DNA of 64,000 nt from Helianthus annuus (Eukaryota; Streptophyta; Magnoliopsida; Asterales; Asteraceae). Positions 35,005-47,990 of the stretch are shown piece by piece. The first letter of the stretch is position 1; every line of letters starts with the position of its first letter. Made by a program: the position numbers and the translations under genes. The notes under the pieces are model-generated. The model searched no databases. It saw nothing but the letters and a program-made list of their open reading frames with translations, and was not told where the DNA came from. Location of the stretch: positions 74,475,262 through 74,539,261 of the forward strand of contig NC_035434.2 in assembly GCF_002127325.2 (NCBI RefSeq), written 5' to 3'.

Positions 35005-36151
35005 TGTGACAACCCTCATAATTACAGGTACCCGTACAATTAATTAATATTAATTTGTGCTTAATGACTGTGCTTAATTACAACTGATGACTTAAACTGC
35101 TTTCTGATTTCTGTATCATACATACATGTGCATCATTTCATATTGTCACATCATTTATTGTATACAAACTTTAGTGACATAAACGATGCACAAAGCACAG
35201 TTAGCACCGTTAGCGGATAGCTCAGAAATATGCTGACAATGTCAGGTACATAGACATACAATGTTTTGAGACCCAGTGTAACATCTGTGCTTGTAATCAT
35301 TGTGAACAATTCAATTATCAATAAAACAATGTTATTTGATCCCAATGAATTGTTTGTTTGTGTTTTACCTTTTTCATGTTTTGACTTTTGTTCGATTTTA
35401 AACTCTACGTCGCTTTATGGAGAATTATACGCAAACTGGTGCGTAAACGTACTCGGTTTAATGCGACAAATACTCTGGAACATCAACATATACTTAACAT
35501 ACCTTAAATAACCTTTACATAACTTAGAAATAAGTTTTGAAGGCTTTGGTATGGCAAAAACAAGTTAATTCGCTTACAGGGACTAAACTTGACAAACTGC
35601 GAAAGTATGCCAATTTGAACTGTAACAAACATTCCAGAATATGACCATAAGTTAAACACACCTTAAATATCCTTTACATAGCTTAGAAATAGGCTTTGAG
35701 AGGTTCGGTGTGCTAAAATAAACTTTTGGGGTCATTCAGGGACTAAAAGTGTCAAAAAGTGCACAAGTTTGCATTTTCGCGCATAACTTACGTTCTGAAT
35801 ACATCCGGACATCCAAAAATTTATGTAAGCATTATAATATTAGGTTTAAAGGTTTGGCTTGTCAAAAATCCATTCGTCGCGCAATTTGGATCGTTTTTCG
35901 CGCTTATGCGCATTCCGTCGTAATTAAGCGAACATCGCGATCGTACGGCCAAACGAACCAACATCCGGCATATTTTTAAGCATGTTTCATGTCCTCAATG
36001 TTTAGGCATCATTTTAGGGCCTTAAATATGGCTTAACGGGCCTTGAACGTGTCGGAAATGGCCTTAAACCATAACAGGGACCTAAACTGTGATTTTTGAA
36101 ACTTGGTTTTTGATCAGAACCTTCAGGCGGGGCGTGTAAGACCATGTCTAA
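35005..36151 (+). mobile_element. old LTR, left part, cut by the TR-GAG element
   Basis: Starts TGTGACAACCCTC about 175 bp after the B3 gene stop. From 35405 to 36110 it is a diverged version of the TR-GAG LTR at 36290-36990 (AATTATACGCAAACTGGTGC, GGGACTAAACTTGACAAACT, AACATCGCGATCGTACGGCC). It stops at the TGTGACACC of the next LTR at 36152. The rest should lie to the right of the window. Confidence 0.75.
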
Positions 36152-39100
36152 TGTGACACCTGTGTCACTTAAACCATCAAACAAATACCAAGCCGATGAA
36201 ATATTGTATTTCATGCTTGGGATCGTGTATAAATATGTGTATCTTTTGCACATATCAATTCTTGTTCAATTTCAAACTTTACAACACTTTCTGGGGGATT
36301 TATACGCAAACTAGTGCGTAAACGTACTCAGTTTAATGCGACAAATACTCCGGAAGACCATCATACACTTAACATACCTTAAATAACCTTTACATAACTT
36401 AGAAATGAGTTTTGAAGGCTTTGGTATGGCAAAAACAAGTTAATTTGCTTACAGGGACTAAACTTGACAAACTGCGAAAGTATGCCAATTTGAATTGTAA
36501 CGAACATTCCGGAACATGTCCATAAGTTAAACATACCATAAATATCCTTTACATAGCTTAGAAATAGGCTTTGAGGGGTTTGGTATGCTAAAACAAACTT
36601 TTGGATCATTCAGGGGCTAAAAGTGTTAAAAAGTGCACAAGTTTGCACTTTCGCGTATAACTTACGTTCTGAATACATCCGGACATCCAAAATTTATGTA
36701 AGCATTATAATATTATGCCTTAGTGTTTGGCATGAGAAAAATCCATTCGTCGCGTCATTTGGATCGTCTTTCGCGCTTATGCGCATTCCGTCGTAATTAA
36801 GCGAACATCGCGATCGTACGGCCAAACGAACCAACATCCGACACATTTTTGAGCATGTTTCATGTCCACAATGTTTAGGCATCATTTTAGGGCCTTAAAG
36901 TTGGCTTTACGGGCCTTAGAAGTGTCGGAAATGGCTTAAACACACAACAGGGACCAAAACTGTAATTTCTGAAACTTGGTGCAGATCAGAAGGGGCCAGG
37001 CGGCCCGCGTAAAGGTGGCCTGCATATTGAGGCGGGCCGCGTGGGACTGTCAGACCAGATTCAATGTTTGCATTTAATGCAGTTGGCCTTTCGTTCGATC
37101 AAGGGGCAATGCCGTTTCACCCAATCAAAGGCCAAAGGCCATTTTCAGTAACCACCACATTTTTGACAAGTGTACGCACCCGATCGTGGCACGATATTCG
37201 ATAAACGATCCTAACGGTTATGCTTTTCCTATAAATACCCCCCCCTTTGTTCCAAAAACCCAAAAGAATCTGATCTAAGCTCTAAGTTGGAACCTTTGTT
37301 TCATACCTGAGCTATTTTGATCTAGATTAGCATTCGGGGACCCTCCGTAAGTCTTCTTTCGCTCTTTTATTCGCTTTTCGAGTCTGAAAGTCAACGTTTT
37401 GTTGACTTTCTGCATTGACCAGCCTATGATCAACATGAAGTTCTTGGAACTTCATAACGTGAGCGTGATCACGATGGTTATAGTCCGTAGTGACTAAACC
37501 TACTGATTACCACGTTATCTAGGCTCAGTGACGAGTCGTAGTTTCGGCCAAAATGTGCATTCTTGCATATTTTGTAACCAAACTACTCGTGAGCATCAAA
37601 GCCGTTTGTTTTGATGCCAAACCTGTTTTCTAAACTTAGTTAAGCATGTTCTAACATGCTTAGCTCGTCACTTTTAGTTTAGTGCTTATATAGGGTCGTA
37701 AGGTAAGCGATCTAAACCATCGCTTATACTTTCGAACCCAACCCATTTGGTCGATCATTAGGATCCGACCAAACACATTAGGTGACCATAGCTATAACCT
37801 TCCGAGGTTATACCTTGTGGTCGCGATGTTAGGCGTTCCAAACGCGTTCTACGCGAACGACGCGTTAAGGTAGCATAAGCTACCTAAACGGGTCGTAATG
37901 GGTCGTAAGCACTTAGGTTAGGTTTCATTTTAGTATGTAGGCTTTGTTAAACCATATTACACGAGTCTCCATACTCGTTTGGTTTACGAACCCGCATACT
38001 ATCCAATCCTCCGATTTAGGTCCGGTATATTAACCTAGTTACCTATATTAGGTGCCGTTGATATCCGTGATCTCTAGCGTTATTTGGTTGTTGTACAAGA
38101 ACTTCAAAGCAATCTCAGGTGAGTACATAGTTCCCCTCTTTTACTGTTTTCAACTGTTTTGGGGTGAAGCATGTGTACCTATCTGTTATTTTCATGATTT
38201 CAAAGTATAATTGATTATGCATGTTAGTATTTATCTTTTGACAAACTAAATGACTATCTATGGTTTAAACACTGATTTCTCAAAGATTACAAAAGTAATT
38301 ATTGGAATAGTACTTATTTTGTTCACCAGACCGATTGGTAGTATGATATAGCGCTATAGGACTAGACACCCCATTCCTGTTGTCATGGAATGTCTGAAAC
38401 CAATTCGTTTCTCCATCCAAATAGGGATTTCCTTTGTGGTATCCTTATAGTCTCAAAGGTGTAGTTTGATGCACTAGGTCTGAATGAATTCTTAAATCGC
38501 ACCTTTAAAGTATATTTTGATATACTCCCAAAAAGTATAGTTTGATATACTCTCAGGTGTGGTATTGTACAGAACCAACATATATGCATTTTATCAACAA
38601 ACCAAAACATATTTTAAATATGTTATTTACAAATCCAAAGTATACTGTTAATATGCTACTATAAGGTTATTCGTTTAACCTTACATTATTTTACAAAGCA
38701 TAACTTTTGATTTATTCAAACACTTTGTTTTGTACATTTTCACGTGTTGTTTAAGAAATCTCATTTCACTTACCATACATAACTTTTGTTTATACATTAC
38801 ATGGTTTACAATTTAACTTGAGTTATACAATAACCTTGGACTATTGGTTTAAACATGAACATTCTATATTGGTGGTTTGGTTTGCGTAAGTGACTTAAGT
38901 AACGAGGCGTGTGTAATATGATACAAGCATGGTGGATACGCCGCTGGTACTTCCTATATATAAGTGTTTGTATGGTATTACATATCGTAGCGTTATTTGA
39001 ATCATTTCAATTTAGGTCATATAACATTTTATATGAATAACACACCTTTCACAAGACAATGATTTACAAACGACTTATCTTATACAAACTCATTTTTCAT

Positions 39101-39552
39101 GGTTATCCATTTAACCACACAGTGTTCTCTTATCTTTACATATCATCTGATTTTACCATTTTTCAAATGATTTACAAGACAAAGCAAATTACAAGGTTCA
39201 TGACTGACTGTTATTAAACGTTTACTTTAAACACAAGTCATGAATCCCATTTTCACAAAACCTATGTATCTCACAGGCATTTTTATGCCGACGTACCTAT
39301 TTTTACACATGTTTCAGGTGCTGTCTTGAGATGATTGTTGATACATGCTACATTTAGGATGGACTCGTGCCTTAGCAACTTTAAAACTTGGAAGATCATA
39401 GTTGTACTTATTTGATTGTATTAGAACAATGAGTTCATTTAATCAATAAAACAATATTTCAATTTCCATGTGTTATGAAACAATGATTATGTTACAACAC
39501 TCCCCGACGTTTCCGCCACGTTTTGTATGTCCTACGTGGTCGGGGTGTGACA
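36152..39552 (+). repeat. TR-GAG 5' LTR (3401 bp)
   Basis: TGTGACACC...GGGGTGTGACA. CTATAAATA at 37229-37237 gives U3 of about 1.1 kb and a long R-U5. Includes a perfect hairpin AAGCATGTT/AACATGCTT near 37,643. Nearly identical to 52623-55543. Confidence 0.9.
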
Positions 39553-39558
39553 GAAAAG

Positions 39559-39573
39559 TTGGTATCAGAGCCA
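39559..39573 (+). other. TR-GAG primer-binding site
   Basis: TTGGTATCAGAGCCA, the standard complement of the initiator tRNA-Met 3' end, six bases after the 5' LTR. Confidence 0.9.
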
Positions 39574-40162
39574 ATGGTTATAGGGAATTAGGTTATTAGT
39601 AATGCTTTGACCTAGTCTATAACCTTCCTAGGACCCTAACGCGAGTTTACTTGCGTTTAGTCATAAAACAATATCGTCACCTATCCTTAGGCGACGACCG
39701 CAACAAGAACATAAATTTCAAAACCGCTTTGAAAACTAATCATCTGTTCTAGGATGATTGATTACTAGGTTTTGAACCCTCTGTTATATGGTTTTGAACC
39801 CCTTTGAATTTTCAAAACTCTCGTCAAAGTTTTGAGTTCTAAATAATGTGAACACGTGCAAACTGTAAGGGTGGGTGCCTGTACCCTGAGTTTTCTGTCT
39901 AAGGCTAGAGTGTTCGTACAAATCCACATAATCGGACAAGTCACTCTTACCTAGGAACTCTTGGGGTGAGTGTCCACTTATAGGCGAGCATGTCTTCGCG
40001 ATACATTATTTTTGACCTACTTGCTTTGATTGATCACCAGGTCGTTTGTTGCTTTGTAGTAACAAACAAATGACCACTATCCTTGCTTTCATCAGATTTG
40101 TTTCATCTCATTCTTTTTGTCTAATTCTCTCACTCGTTTCCTCTCATGTTTCCTCTTTTAGA

Positions 40163-41309
40163 ATGCCTCCTCGACGCGACAATCAAATGGCGAACGCCGA
40201 ACTGGCGGAAATTATCGCGCAGCAAATGGCTGCTGCCTTCCCAAATCTTTATGCTCAAATAACTCAAGCCATCAACAACAACAATGCTCCATGCAATTTC
40301 AAGATTTTTTACTCGGCTAAACCACTCAAGTTTAGTGGTTCTGAGGGAGCAACTAGGCTTCTTCAATGGTTCGAGAGCATTGAGAATACTTTCCGTCACG
40401 TTCAGTGTCCTGAAAATCGCAAGGTCGAGTTTTCTTCGACCGTGTTTCAGAAGAGGGCTCTTACGTGGTGGAACGGGGTTATAAGAAACCGCGGTGCTGA
40501 GGTTGCATTAGCACAGACTTGGGCCGAGCTTAGGGCTCTTATGATGAAGGAATTCTGTCCTCGTCATGAGCTTAGGGCTCTAGAAAGGGAATTTGATGAT
40601 TTAAAGCAAGACAGTGGGGAACATCGAGCCTATGCTGACCGCTATGAGGAATTGAGCTTGTTATGCCCTACTATGGTTACGCCTCTGGATAAGGCGATTG
40701 AGAAATACATTGATGGGCTTCCTGACGTAGTTCAGGATATCGTTACTGGCAGCAACCCTACTACTGTCAGACAAGCCATTGAATTGGCTGCCACTCTGAC
40801 TGAATCCAATATCAGGAAGCGCAAGCTGTTTCGGAAGGGGGACTTAAGACCATCTGACAAGACTGCTCATGTGGAACCAAAGGAAGAAAATGCTGAAGTG
40901 TCTAAGAAGAAGAAGCGCAAAGCCTCTCAAAGCTACGCTGTAACTGCTCAAGACAAAACAAGTTGCACCAAACCAGCCGACACAACCTCGTAAAAGACAA
41001 AACTATGTTGGTACCGCACCTTTGTGCAACAAGTGCAACCGTCATCATCTAGAGCAAGAGCAGTGTCACAAATGTACCCACTGTGGGCGGTTGGGACATT
41101 TGATCAATGTTTGTCGTTATGCAAATCAAGCTGCTGCAAACCCTGTTGCTGTTCAAGCACGTTTCCCTCCAGGGTCATGTTATAACTGTGGTGACCTTAC
41201 CCACTACAGGAACAATTGCCCAAGGCTTGTTAACACACCTCCAGCGCGTGGACGAGTGTTCAACATCAATGAGGCAAATATGAACAATGATGCAGCAGTG
41301 AACAATTAG
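40163..41309 (+). pseudogene. TR-GAG gag protein, one frameshift
   Basis: Starts MPPRRDNQMANAELAEIIAQ at 40163. The capsid-type retrotransposon gag domain follows (GATRLLQWFESIENTF, ALTWWN, EFCPRHELRALEREFDDLKQ, and PTMVTPLDKAIEKYIDGLP). A Lys-rich tail follows. Near 40950 the frame shifts by one base, and the frame 41022-41309 carries two zinc knuckles, CTHCGRLGHLINVC and CYNCGDLTHYRNNC. gag would package the element RNA; pol would have to come from a relative. A stop at 41307-41309 is followed by UTR-like sequence with AATAAAG. No pol domain follows on either side of the Tekay insertion. Confidence 0.85.
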
Positions 41310-41843
41310 TGTTTTGTGTTTCCTTGGTTATTATCTTTTGACACTTCAAGACAATTCCGTTGATACATAAATAAAGATTTGTTGTTTTTATTTCTGCAAA
41401 ATTTATGCGTTTGTATGAATGCTTGATGAAACCTTATGATGTCAACCCAAAGACAAACTACTCGTATGGTTCTGTCATATTATGATCACTTGTGATCTCC
41501 CCAAGAACCTTAAACTCTCGTTTCTTTTAAGAAACAAAGTGAAACTCTTATTGAGAATCGCTCTATCTTTATAGATAGATCCTTAAAAATCATTAAAGTG
41601 CCAAATGAAATCCATGGATTGGATTCCTAGTGTGCTTTGAATATCCATACCTAAAAGTGACAAAATAAAGAATCAAGTTAACTAAATTTGTGCTTATGTG
41701 CTTTCTTTCATGTTTTGTGGTTGGATATGATCCATCCAAATCCTCATAGAATCTTTCATATCTCATACGAGAGATTCATGATAGGTTATCCAAAGATACT
41801 ATCTTAAACCCTTAACGGATTTCAACATTGTAGTTAAGTCCCT

Positions 41844-44320
41844 TGTCACACCCCCAAAATCCACCTGTGGAGTACCACCGCTTGGGAGCGTGACTGACCA
41901 GGATCAAGCCACCAATCATATCGAACATGTAATTAATATCAAGTAAAATAAATGTAAACCAATCATTCCATACGATAGGTGTTCAAAACATGATCATAGT
42001 TTCAAAGTGTAGCGGAAGCGTAAGTATGAAAACCCAATGTGTAACATAAGTTCAAATGTTTAAATGTTTTAACATGGCATCCACGACCCATGCTCCACAA
42101 CGACCTGCTCCTCCCTGTGTAAGCTCCGTGTATCTAACGACCTGCAAGGCATGTAACAGAGGATCAACAACTAGTTGAGCGAGTTCACAGTTTATAGTTC
42201 GGTATTTGTAATAGTATAGTAAGCCTTGTATTCGTTCATTAAGTCATGTATCGTAATAGTTCGTATCGCGGCCCTCTAGGCATGTATGCGAAGATTAAGG
42301 AAAGTTCTCAAGTATTCTAGACTAGGTATGTTTGTATCGCGGCCACCCGGCACCTATGCGAAGTTTTAGTGTATAGTTCGCAGCCTTCCTAGGCATGTGT
42401 GCGAAGATTAGTCATATTATCGCAGCCAACCCTGGCATGTGTGCGAAGATCAGTCATATTATCGCAGCCAACCCTGGCGTGTGTGCGAAGATCAGTTCTA
42501 TAAGCATCACTAGTCTAGCAGTATCTTAACCAATCACCTTCCTCACCAGAGGATCATATCACTACGTTCCATTATCTAGAGAAGTACAAATAAGTAAATC
42601 AATCCCATTCCCACCCTGGGAACCCCATGCCTTGGCTGTGTGAACTCACCTTGGTTTGCTCAGTATATTATTGCTTCTGGAGTTAATTAGTGTTTAAGTC
42701 CGTTACACACGACCTAAGTACATTGCACATGATTTGACGTAAGTGTTTGAGATCAATTAGGGTTACAAGTCTTGGTGTTCAATCGACTGTGCGTGATAAT
42801 TGATTACATACTGACCTGACATGGTTTGCACATACATACAACAATTACAGTAACATACGGTAATGTACAGCAACATACAGTAAGTAACATTCAGTATCAT
42901 CCATACAGTGGTGACAAGATAATCATATTTCATTCAATGTCAACTTGGTTCAGTTAACAAGTCAACATGCTCGGACCGTATAACTATTAACAAAGCTCGG
43001 ATTACAAATGTATCTAGTAGAAGGTCGGACCACATGTCTACATATAAAAGTCAGACCAAGTTTGTTATGTATAATAATTCGGATAAGACCCCTATGGCCA
43101 AAACTCGGATCCTATGTGTGCATAGCAAAACTCGGACAAGAAGTGGGGGTTTCCCTACTTACAACCTCGGACAAGGGACAAGGGGGCTTCCCATTAAAAC
43201 TCGGACTTGGGGGATCTCTTTCACAAAGTCAGACTAGGGGTGGGGCTCAAGAAACTCGGACCTTGTGAGGGGGGGGGGTTTAAAACTCGGACACTCTTAA
43301 CAACCAACAAAAGTCGGAGATAATTCTACTTACAAGTTCGGACTAGGGCATGCACATAAAAATTCGGACCCCTTGATGTATCATTCAAAAACTCGGACCA
43401 TGCTTGATTCATAAAAGTCGGACTTATATCACATGTAAGAAGATCAGACCATATACATATGTTAAAGGTCGGACAAAGGCTTATCAATCAGGAAACTTGG
43501 ACTTATATTCATAAAGAAAAAGCTCGGACTACATTCACATGTATAATGTTCGGACCTCAAAACTCAGACAACATTCTTTAAAACTCTGCCTATCATGAAC
43601 ATTATTCAAACATTCATATGCACTGACAGTTACGTTCATAGTTTTCACGATTCTGGAAACCCTAATCATATATTGCACAGTAGAAAACAATTCAATAATT
43701 TACGCCTTCATCATATCAGACATATCTCGATAGCAAGCAACCAATTACACAACCAATCAATATCATTTCACAATCATCAGGATTCAATCAACAACTACAG
43801 AGCTAGTATTGTGAAGAACTAGGGTTTACATGCATCAATCAATGAACAATTAATCACAAACAATGATTAAACCATTACCTTGATTTGATTCTAGATAGAT
43901 TGGTAATCAAACTTGATGCAAAAGGACTAGTGAATCCAAGAATGATGAGAAGATGGTTGTAGAGAGGATTAGAGGAGGTGGAAGTACGTGTTTTGATTCT
44001 TTGTGAATGATTAGTGAATGATTAGGGTTGGAGATTAGGGTTAAGTATGATTTAGATTTCACTAATAACTCTTTTCCCCCTTTATTATTATATTTTACAA
44101 ATGCACACCATCTCATAGCAATTTCATAGTTTCACCACCAAGTTCATATATTTACCAAGTCTTTCACAATTAACAAACAACCATGCACAATTACACAATA
44201 CGATTCATTGCATCAAAACGTATATAATTCAATAGCAATTAATTGTGCAAATAAACAACTAAACAATAATGAACGCGCAATAAATGCGAAGTAGAAATCT
44301 TGGAAATTCGAGTTGTCACA
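41844..44320 (-). repeat. Tekay 3' LTR (2477 bp)
   Basis: TG...CA, paired with 49428-51902. Contains the GTGTGCGAAGAT minisatellite (42265-42500) and the TCGGAC array (42970-43570). Short open frames inside it recur in the partner LTR and are not genes. Confidence 0.92.
42970..43570. repeat. CTCGGAC/GTCGGAC array in the Tekay 3' LTR
   Basis: Roughly 25 copies of TCGGAC (often AAAACTCGGAC or AAAGTCGGAC), all in one orientation, spaced about 20-35 bp with unrelated spacers. The same array lies at 50550-51150 in the other LTR. Confidence 0.85.
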
Positions 44321-44460
44321 TTATCCCCAACTCAAAAGAAATTTCGTCCCGAAATTTGGTACGCACTCACTGAGGAAGCTAGGTAAGCTGTATTGTTCAC
44401 TGGTTTTCCTGGGGTGTCACATCATCCCCCCGTTGATTTGGAATTTCGTCCTGAAATTCC
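44321..44460 (-). other. duplicated polypurine-tract module
   Basis: Read on the minus strand, two modules occur in a row. Each has a GACGAAATT(T)C phrase, then a G-run, then ATGTGACA or TAATGTGACA: first GGGGGGATGATGTGACACCCC (ending 44415-44421), then GTTGGGGATAATGTGACAAC (about 44310-44330). The second one starts the LTR in this element. The plus-strand palindrome AAATTTCGTCCCGAAATTT lies at 44340-44360. Confidence 0.75.
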
Positions 44461-46508
44461 GCAGTAGTAGCTTCAGTCTCAGTAGTGGTTGCATTGGTTC
44501 CGAATAACTGGGGGTACTTTTCTGTCATCTGGTCTTCGCGTTCCCAGGTGTACTCTAGGCCACGTTTGGAGTTCCAACGAACTCGGACAAGTGGGATTCT
44601 CTTGCTTTTGAGGACCTTAACATCCCGGTCCGTGATTTCAACTGGTTCCTCGACGAACTGCAACCGCTCGTCGATAGTGAGTTCCTTAAAAGGAACTATG
44701 AGGGTCTCATCTGACAGGCACTTCTTCAGATTCGACACGTGAAATACATTGTGAACTGCACTGAGTTCAGCTGGTAGGTTTAGCTTGTAGGCCACTTTGC
44801 CTATTTTCTCAATGATCTCGAACGGTCCGACATACCGCGGATTTAGTTTGCCCCGTTTGCCAAAACGAACCACACCCTTCCATGGTGAGACTTTAAGTAA
44901 AACCCGGTCCTCGACCTGAAATTCCAAAGGCTTCCTACGCTTGTCCGCGTAGGCTTTCTGACGGTCGCGTGCTGCCGCCATGCGTTGTCGTATCTGTGCA
45001 ATCTTTTCCGTGGCGTCCACTACAATCTCTGGACCCGTGATCTGACTATCCCCCACCTCTGCCCAACAGAGAGGTGACCGGCATTTACGTTCGTACAATG
45101 CCTCGAATGGAGCGGCTTGTATGCTGGTGTGATAACTGTTATTATACGAAAACTCCACCAAAGGGAGATGCTTTTCCCAGCCGTTGCCGAAATCGATAAC
45201 ACACGCCCGAAGCATGTCTTCCAGAGTTTGAATCGTGCGCTCAGACTGCCCATCCGTCTGAGGGTGATAAGCTGTGCTCATGTTTAATCGTGAGCCGAAA
45301 GATTTGTGCATCGCTTGCCATAGTTCTGACGTGAATCGTGCATCCCGATCCGAAATGATGGAGGTGGGCACCCCGTGCCTCGAAACAACTTCTTTAAGAT
45401 AAACGTCTGCGAGAGTGGAGAACTTATCCGTTTCCTTAATAGCCAGGAAGTGTGCAGACTTGGTGAGTCGATCCACGATCACCCATATAGTATCATTCCC
45501 ACGCTGGGATCTGGGTAGGCCTGTAACAAAATCCATGGAAATTTCTTCCCATTTCCATTGCGGTATCCTGGGCTGCTGAAGTAGGCCCGCTGGTTTCTGA
45601 TACTCCACTTTGACTTTTGCACATGTCAAACACTTGCCGACGTAAGTAGCGATGTGGGCTTTCATGCTAGGCCACCAGTATGTAGTTCTGATGTCGTGGT
45701 ACATTTTATCCGACCCTGGATGTACCGAGTAGCGGGACTTGTGAGCTTCGTCCATTACCAGCTCACGTAAACCGCCAAAAAGTGGGACCCAAATACGCCC
45801 CGTTACATAGTAGGCGCCGTCTTCCTTTTGTTCCATTTGTTGCCTTGAGCCGCGTAAGGTTTCAGCTTTGACGTTTTCGGGCTTTAATGCTTCCATCTGA
45901 GCAGTTCGTATCTGTGCAGGAAGACTGGACTGAATAGTGAGCTGCAAGGCTCGTACGCGTCTAGGTAGTGTGTCTTTCCGACTGAGAGCGTCAGCCACAA
46001 CATTGGCTTTGCCTGGATGGTACTTGATGGCGCATTCGTAATCGTTGAGTAACTCGACCCATCGCCGTTGATGCATGTTCAAATCCTTCTGCTTAAGAAT
46101 ATGCTCGAGACTCCTGTGATCGGTGTAAATTGTGCACTTGGTACCGTACAGATAGTGTCGCCATATCTTAAGTGCAAAAACAACAGCTCCCAGCTCTAAA
46201 TCGTGCGTCGTGTAGTTTCGTTCATGAACCTTGAGTTGACGAGAGGCGTAGGCAATAACCTTTTCCCGTTGCATCAATACACAACCAAGACCCTGTATCG
46301 ATGCGTCACAATAAACCACGAAGTCATCCGTGCCCTCTGGCAATGAGAGAATAGGTGCGCTGCAAAGCCTATCCTTTAGGTACTGGAAAGCAGTTTCCTG
46401 TGTATTACCCCATCGATAGGTAACACCTTTCTGTGTCAACATAGTAAGTGGCTGTGCGATCTTGGAGAAATCTTTGATGAATCGTCTGTAATACCCCGCC
46501 AAACCCAA
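44397..46508 (-). pseudogene. Tekay pol, distal part: RT end, RNase H, integrase, chromodomain-type tail
   Basis: An open 703-residue frame on the minus strand. It starts in the RT connection (GLAGYYRRFIKDFSKIAQPL). It passes through RNase H (VYCDASIQGLGCVLMQ, the catalytic Glu region of THDLELGAVVFALKIWRHYL, YTDHRSLEHI, and VVADALSRK). Integrase follows, with the core acids in MDFVTGLPRS, IISDRDARFTSELWQ and QSERTIQTLE. The C-terminal GPFEIIEKIGKVAYKL domain comes next, then EPVEITDRDVKVLKSKRIPL and VRVRWNSKRGLEYTWE as in the Tekay chromodomain-like tail. These domains are intact in themselves, but the frame is separated from upstream RT by a one-base loss near 46,575. Confidence 0.9.
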
Positions 46509-47990
46509 GAATTGGCGTATTTCCGTTGGTGTACGCGGTGCAGGCCAGTTCCTGATCGAATCTACCTTGATGGATCGACATGAATCCCATCCCTGTTCAC
46601 CACATGGCCTAAGAAGTGGACTTCACGAAGCCAGAAGTCGCATTTTGAAAACTTGGCGTACAGTTGCTCCTTTCGAAGAAGTTCCAAGATAAGTCGTAAG
46701 TGCTGCTCGTGTTCCTCCTGACTCTTGGAGTAGATCAGGATGTCATCGATGAAAACAATGACGAACTTGTCTAGGATTCATGAAAACTGCAGGCGCGTTC
46801 GTAAGCCCAAATGGCATGACAAGGAACTCGTAATGACGGTAGCAAGTTCTGAATGCTGTCTTGGAGACGTCCTCATCCCGGACTCTCAGCTGATGATACC
46901 CTGACCTTAGATCAATCTTGGAGTAGTAACTCGACCCTTGCAACTGGTCGAATAAATCGTCAATGCGTGGAAGAGGATAACGATTCTTCACTGTGACCTT
47001 GTTCAGCACGCGGTAGTCTATGCACATTCTGAAAGTGCCATCCTTCTTTTTCACGAATAATACTGGAGCTCCCCAAGGCGAAGAGCTTGGACGAATAAAG
47101 CCCTTATTCAAGAGCTCTTGTAGTTGCTTTGATAGTTCTTCCAGTTCAGTTGGAGCTAAACGATACGGTGCGCGAGCTATAGGTGCTGCTCCTGGAGCGA
47201 GCTCGATCTGAAATTCGACTTGACGATGAGGCGGTAAACCGGGTAAATCTTCAGGAAACACCTGAGGAAAGTCGCGTACAACTGGAATATCCTCCAATTT
47301 CTTTTCCTTTGCTGATGCATCCGTAACTAGAGCCAAAATGGCCGTATGCCCCTTTCTTAAACATTTCTGAGCCTTCAAGAAAGAGATGATGCCAACCACA
47401 TCACCACTCTTGTCGCCTTGAACTTCGAGAGGTTCTTTACCCGAACGAGGAATACGAATGATCTTCTCCTTACATAAGATTTCTGCTTGCTGCTTGGATA
47501 ACCAATCCATGCCGATGACGATGTCGAAACTACCCAGAACTATAGGAATGAGGTCGATGGAGAAAGTCTGACCAGCGAGGATAAGATTACAACGCTGAAC
47601 TATTTGCGTGGCTTCTACCCTCTTACCATTTGCTAGTTCTACGACATGTTTGGTGTTTAGGGGTGTTGGTGTACGTTTTAACAATTTACTCATTTTCAAA
47701 GACATATAACTCGTATCCGCACCCGAATCAAACAAAACAGTAACATAAATATCGTCGAGAAGAAACTTACCCATAACGACGTTGGGATCATTTCTGGCAT
47801 CACCCTGCCCCAACACAAATGCACGACCCCTTGCTTCATTGCCGTTGTTGTTCCCACCGTTGTTGTTGTTCCCATTGCCCTGGTTGTTGTTGTTATTGTT
47901 ATTGCGATTCTGGTTCAACTGGGGACAATCACGCTTGAAATGACCTTCAGCCCCACACTGAAAACATCCCCTGTTACCCCGCTGTTACCC
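46509..47990 (-). pseudogene. Tekay pol, proximal part: second zinc knuckle, protease, RT
   Basis: Minus strand. [14 protein letters not shown] near 47,975 is followed by an Asn-rich linker (47,920-47,820). The aspartic protease has [11 protein letters not shown] near 47,730. RT has [20 protein letters not shown], then [26 protein letters not shown] and [15 protein letters not shown]. At about 46,770 a stretch equivalent to roughly ten residues (after APAVFM) is missing and shifts the frame. The catalytic pair is still readable in another frame as [11 protein letters not shown] near 46,740. A second, one-base loss lies near 46,575 before the downstream frame. The protein cannot be made without repair. 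Confidence 0.88.

Noticed and set aside
36379..38610. Minus-strand open frames repeated at 52850-55082
   Set aside because: Both sets lie inside the TR-GAG LTR pair on the non-coding strand.
42970..43570. TCGGAC array considered as a CRISPR-like array
   Set aside because: Repeats are only 6-10 bp, spacing is irregular, and it lies in a plant LTR duplicated at 50550-51150.
43008..43822. Open frames in the Tekay LTR that recur at 50592-51404
   Set aside because: They are conserved only because the two LTRs are identical by descent; composition follows the motif array.
44321..44421. Taking 44421 as the LTR end of the Tekay element
   Set aside because: The partner LTR ends at the 44320 equivalent and is followed directly by the TCCCT target duplication.
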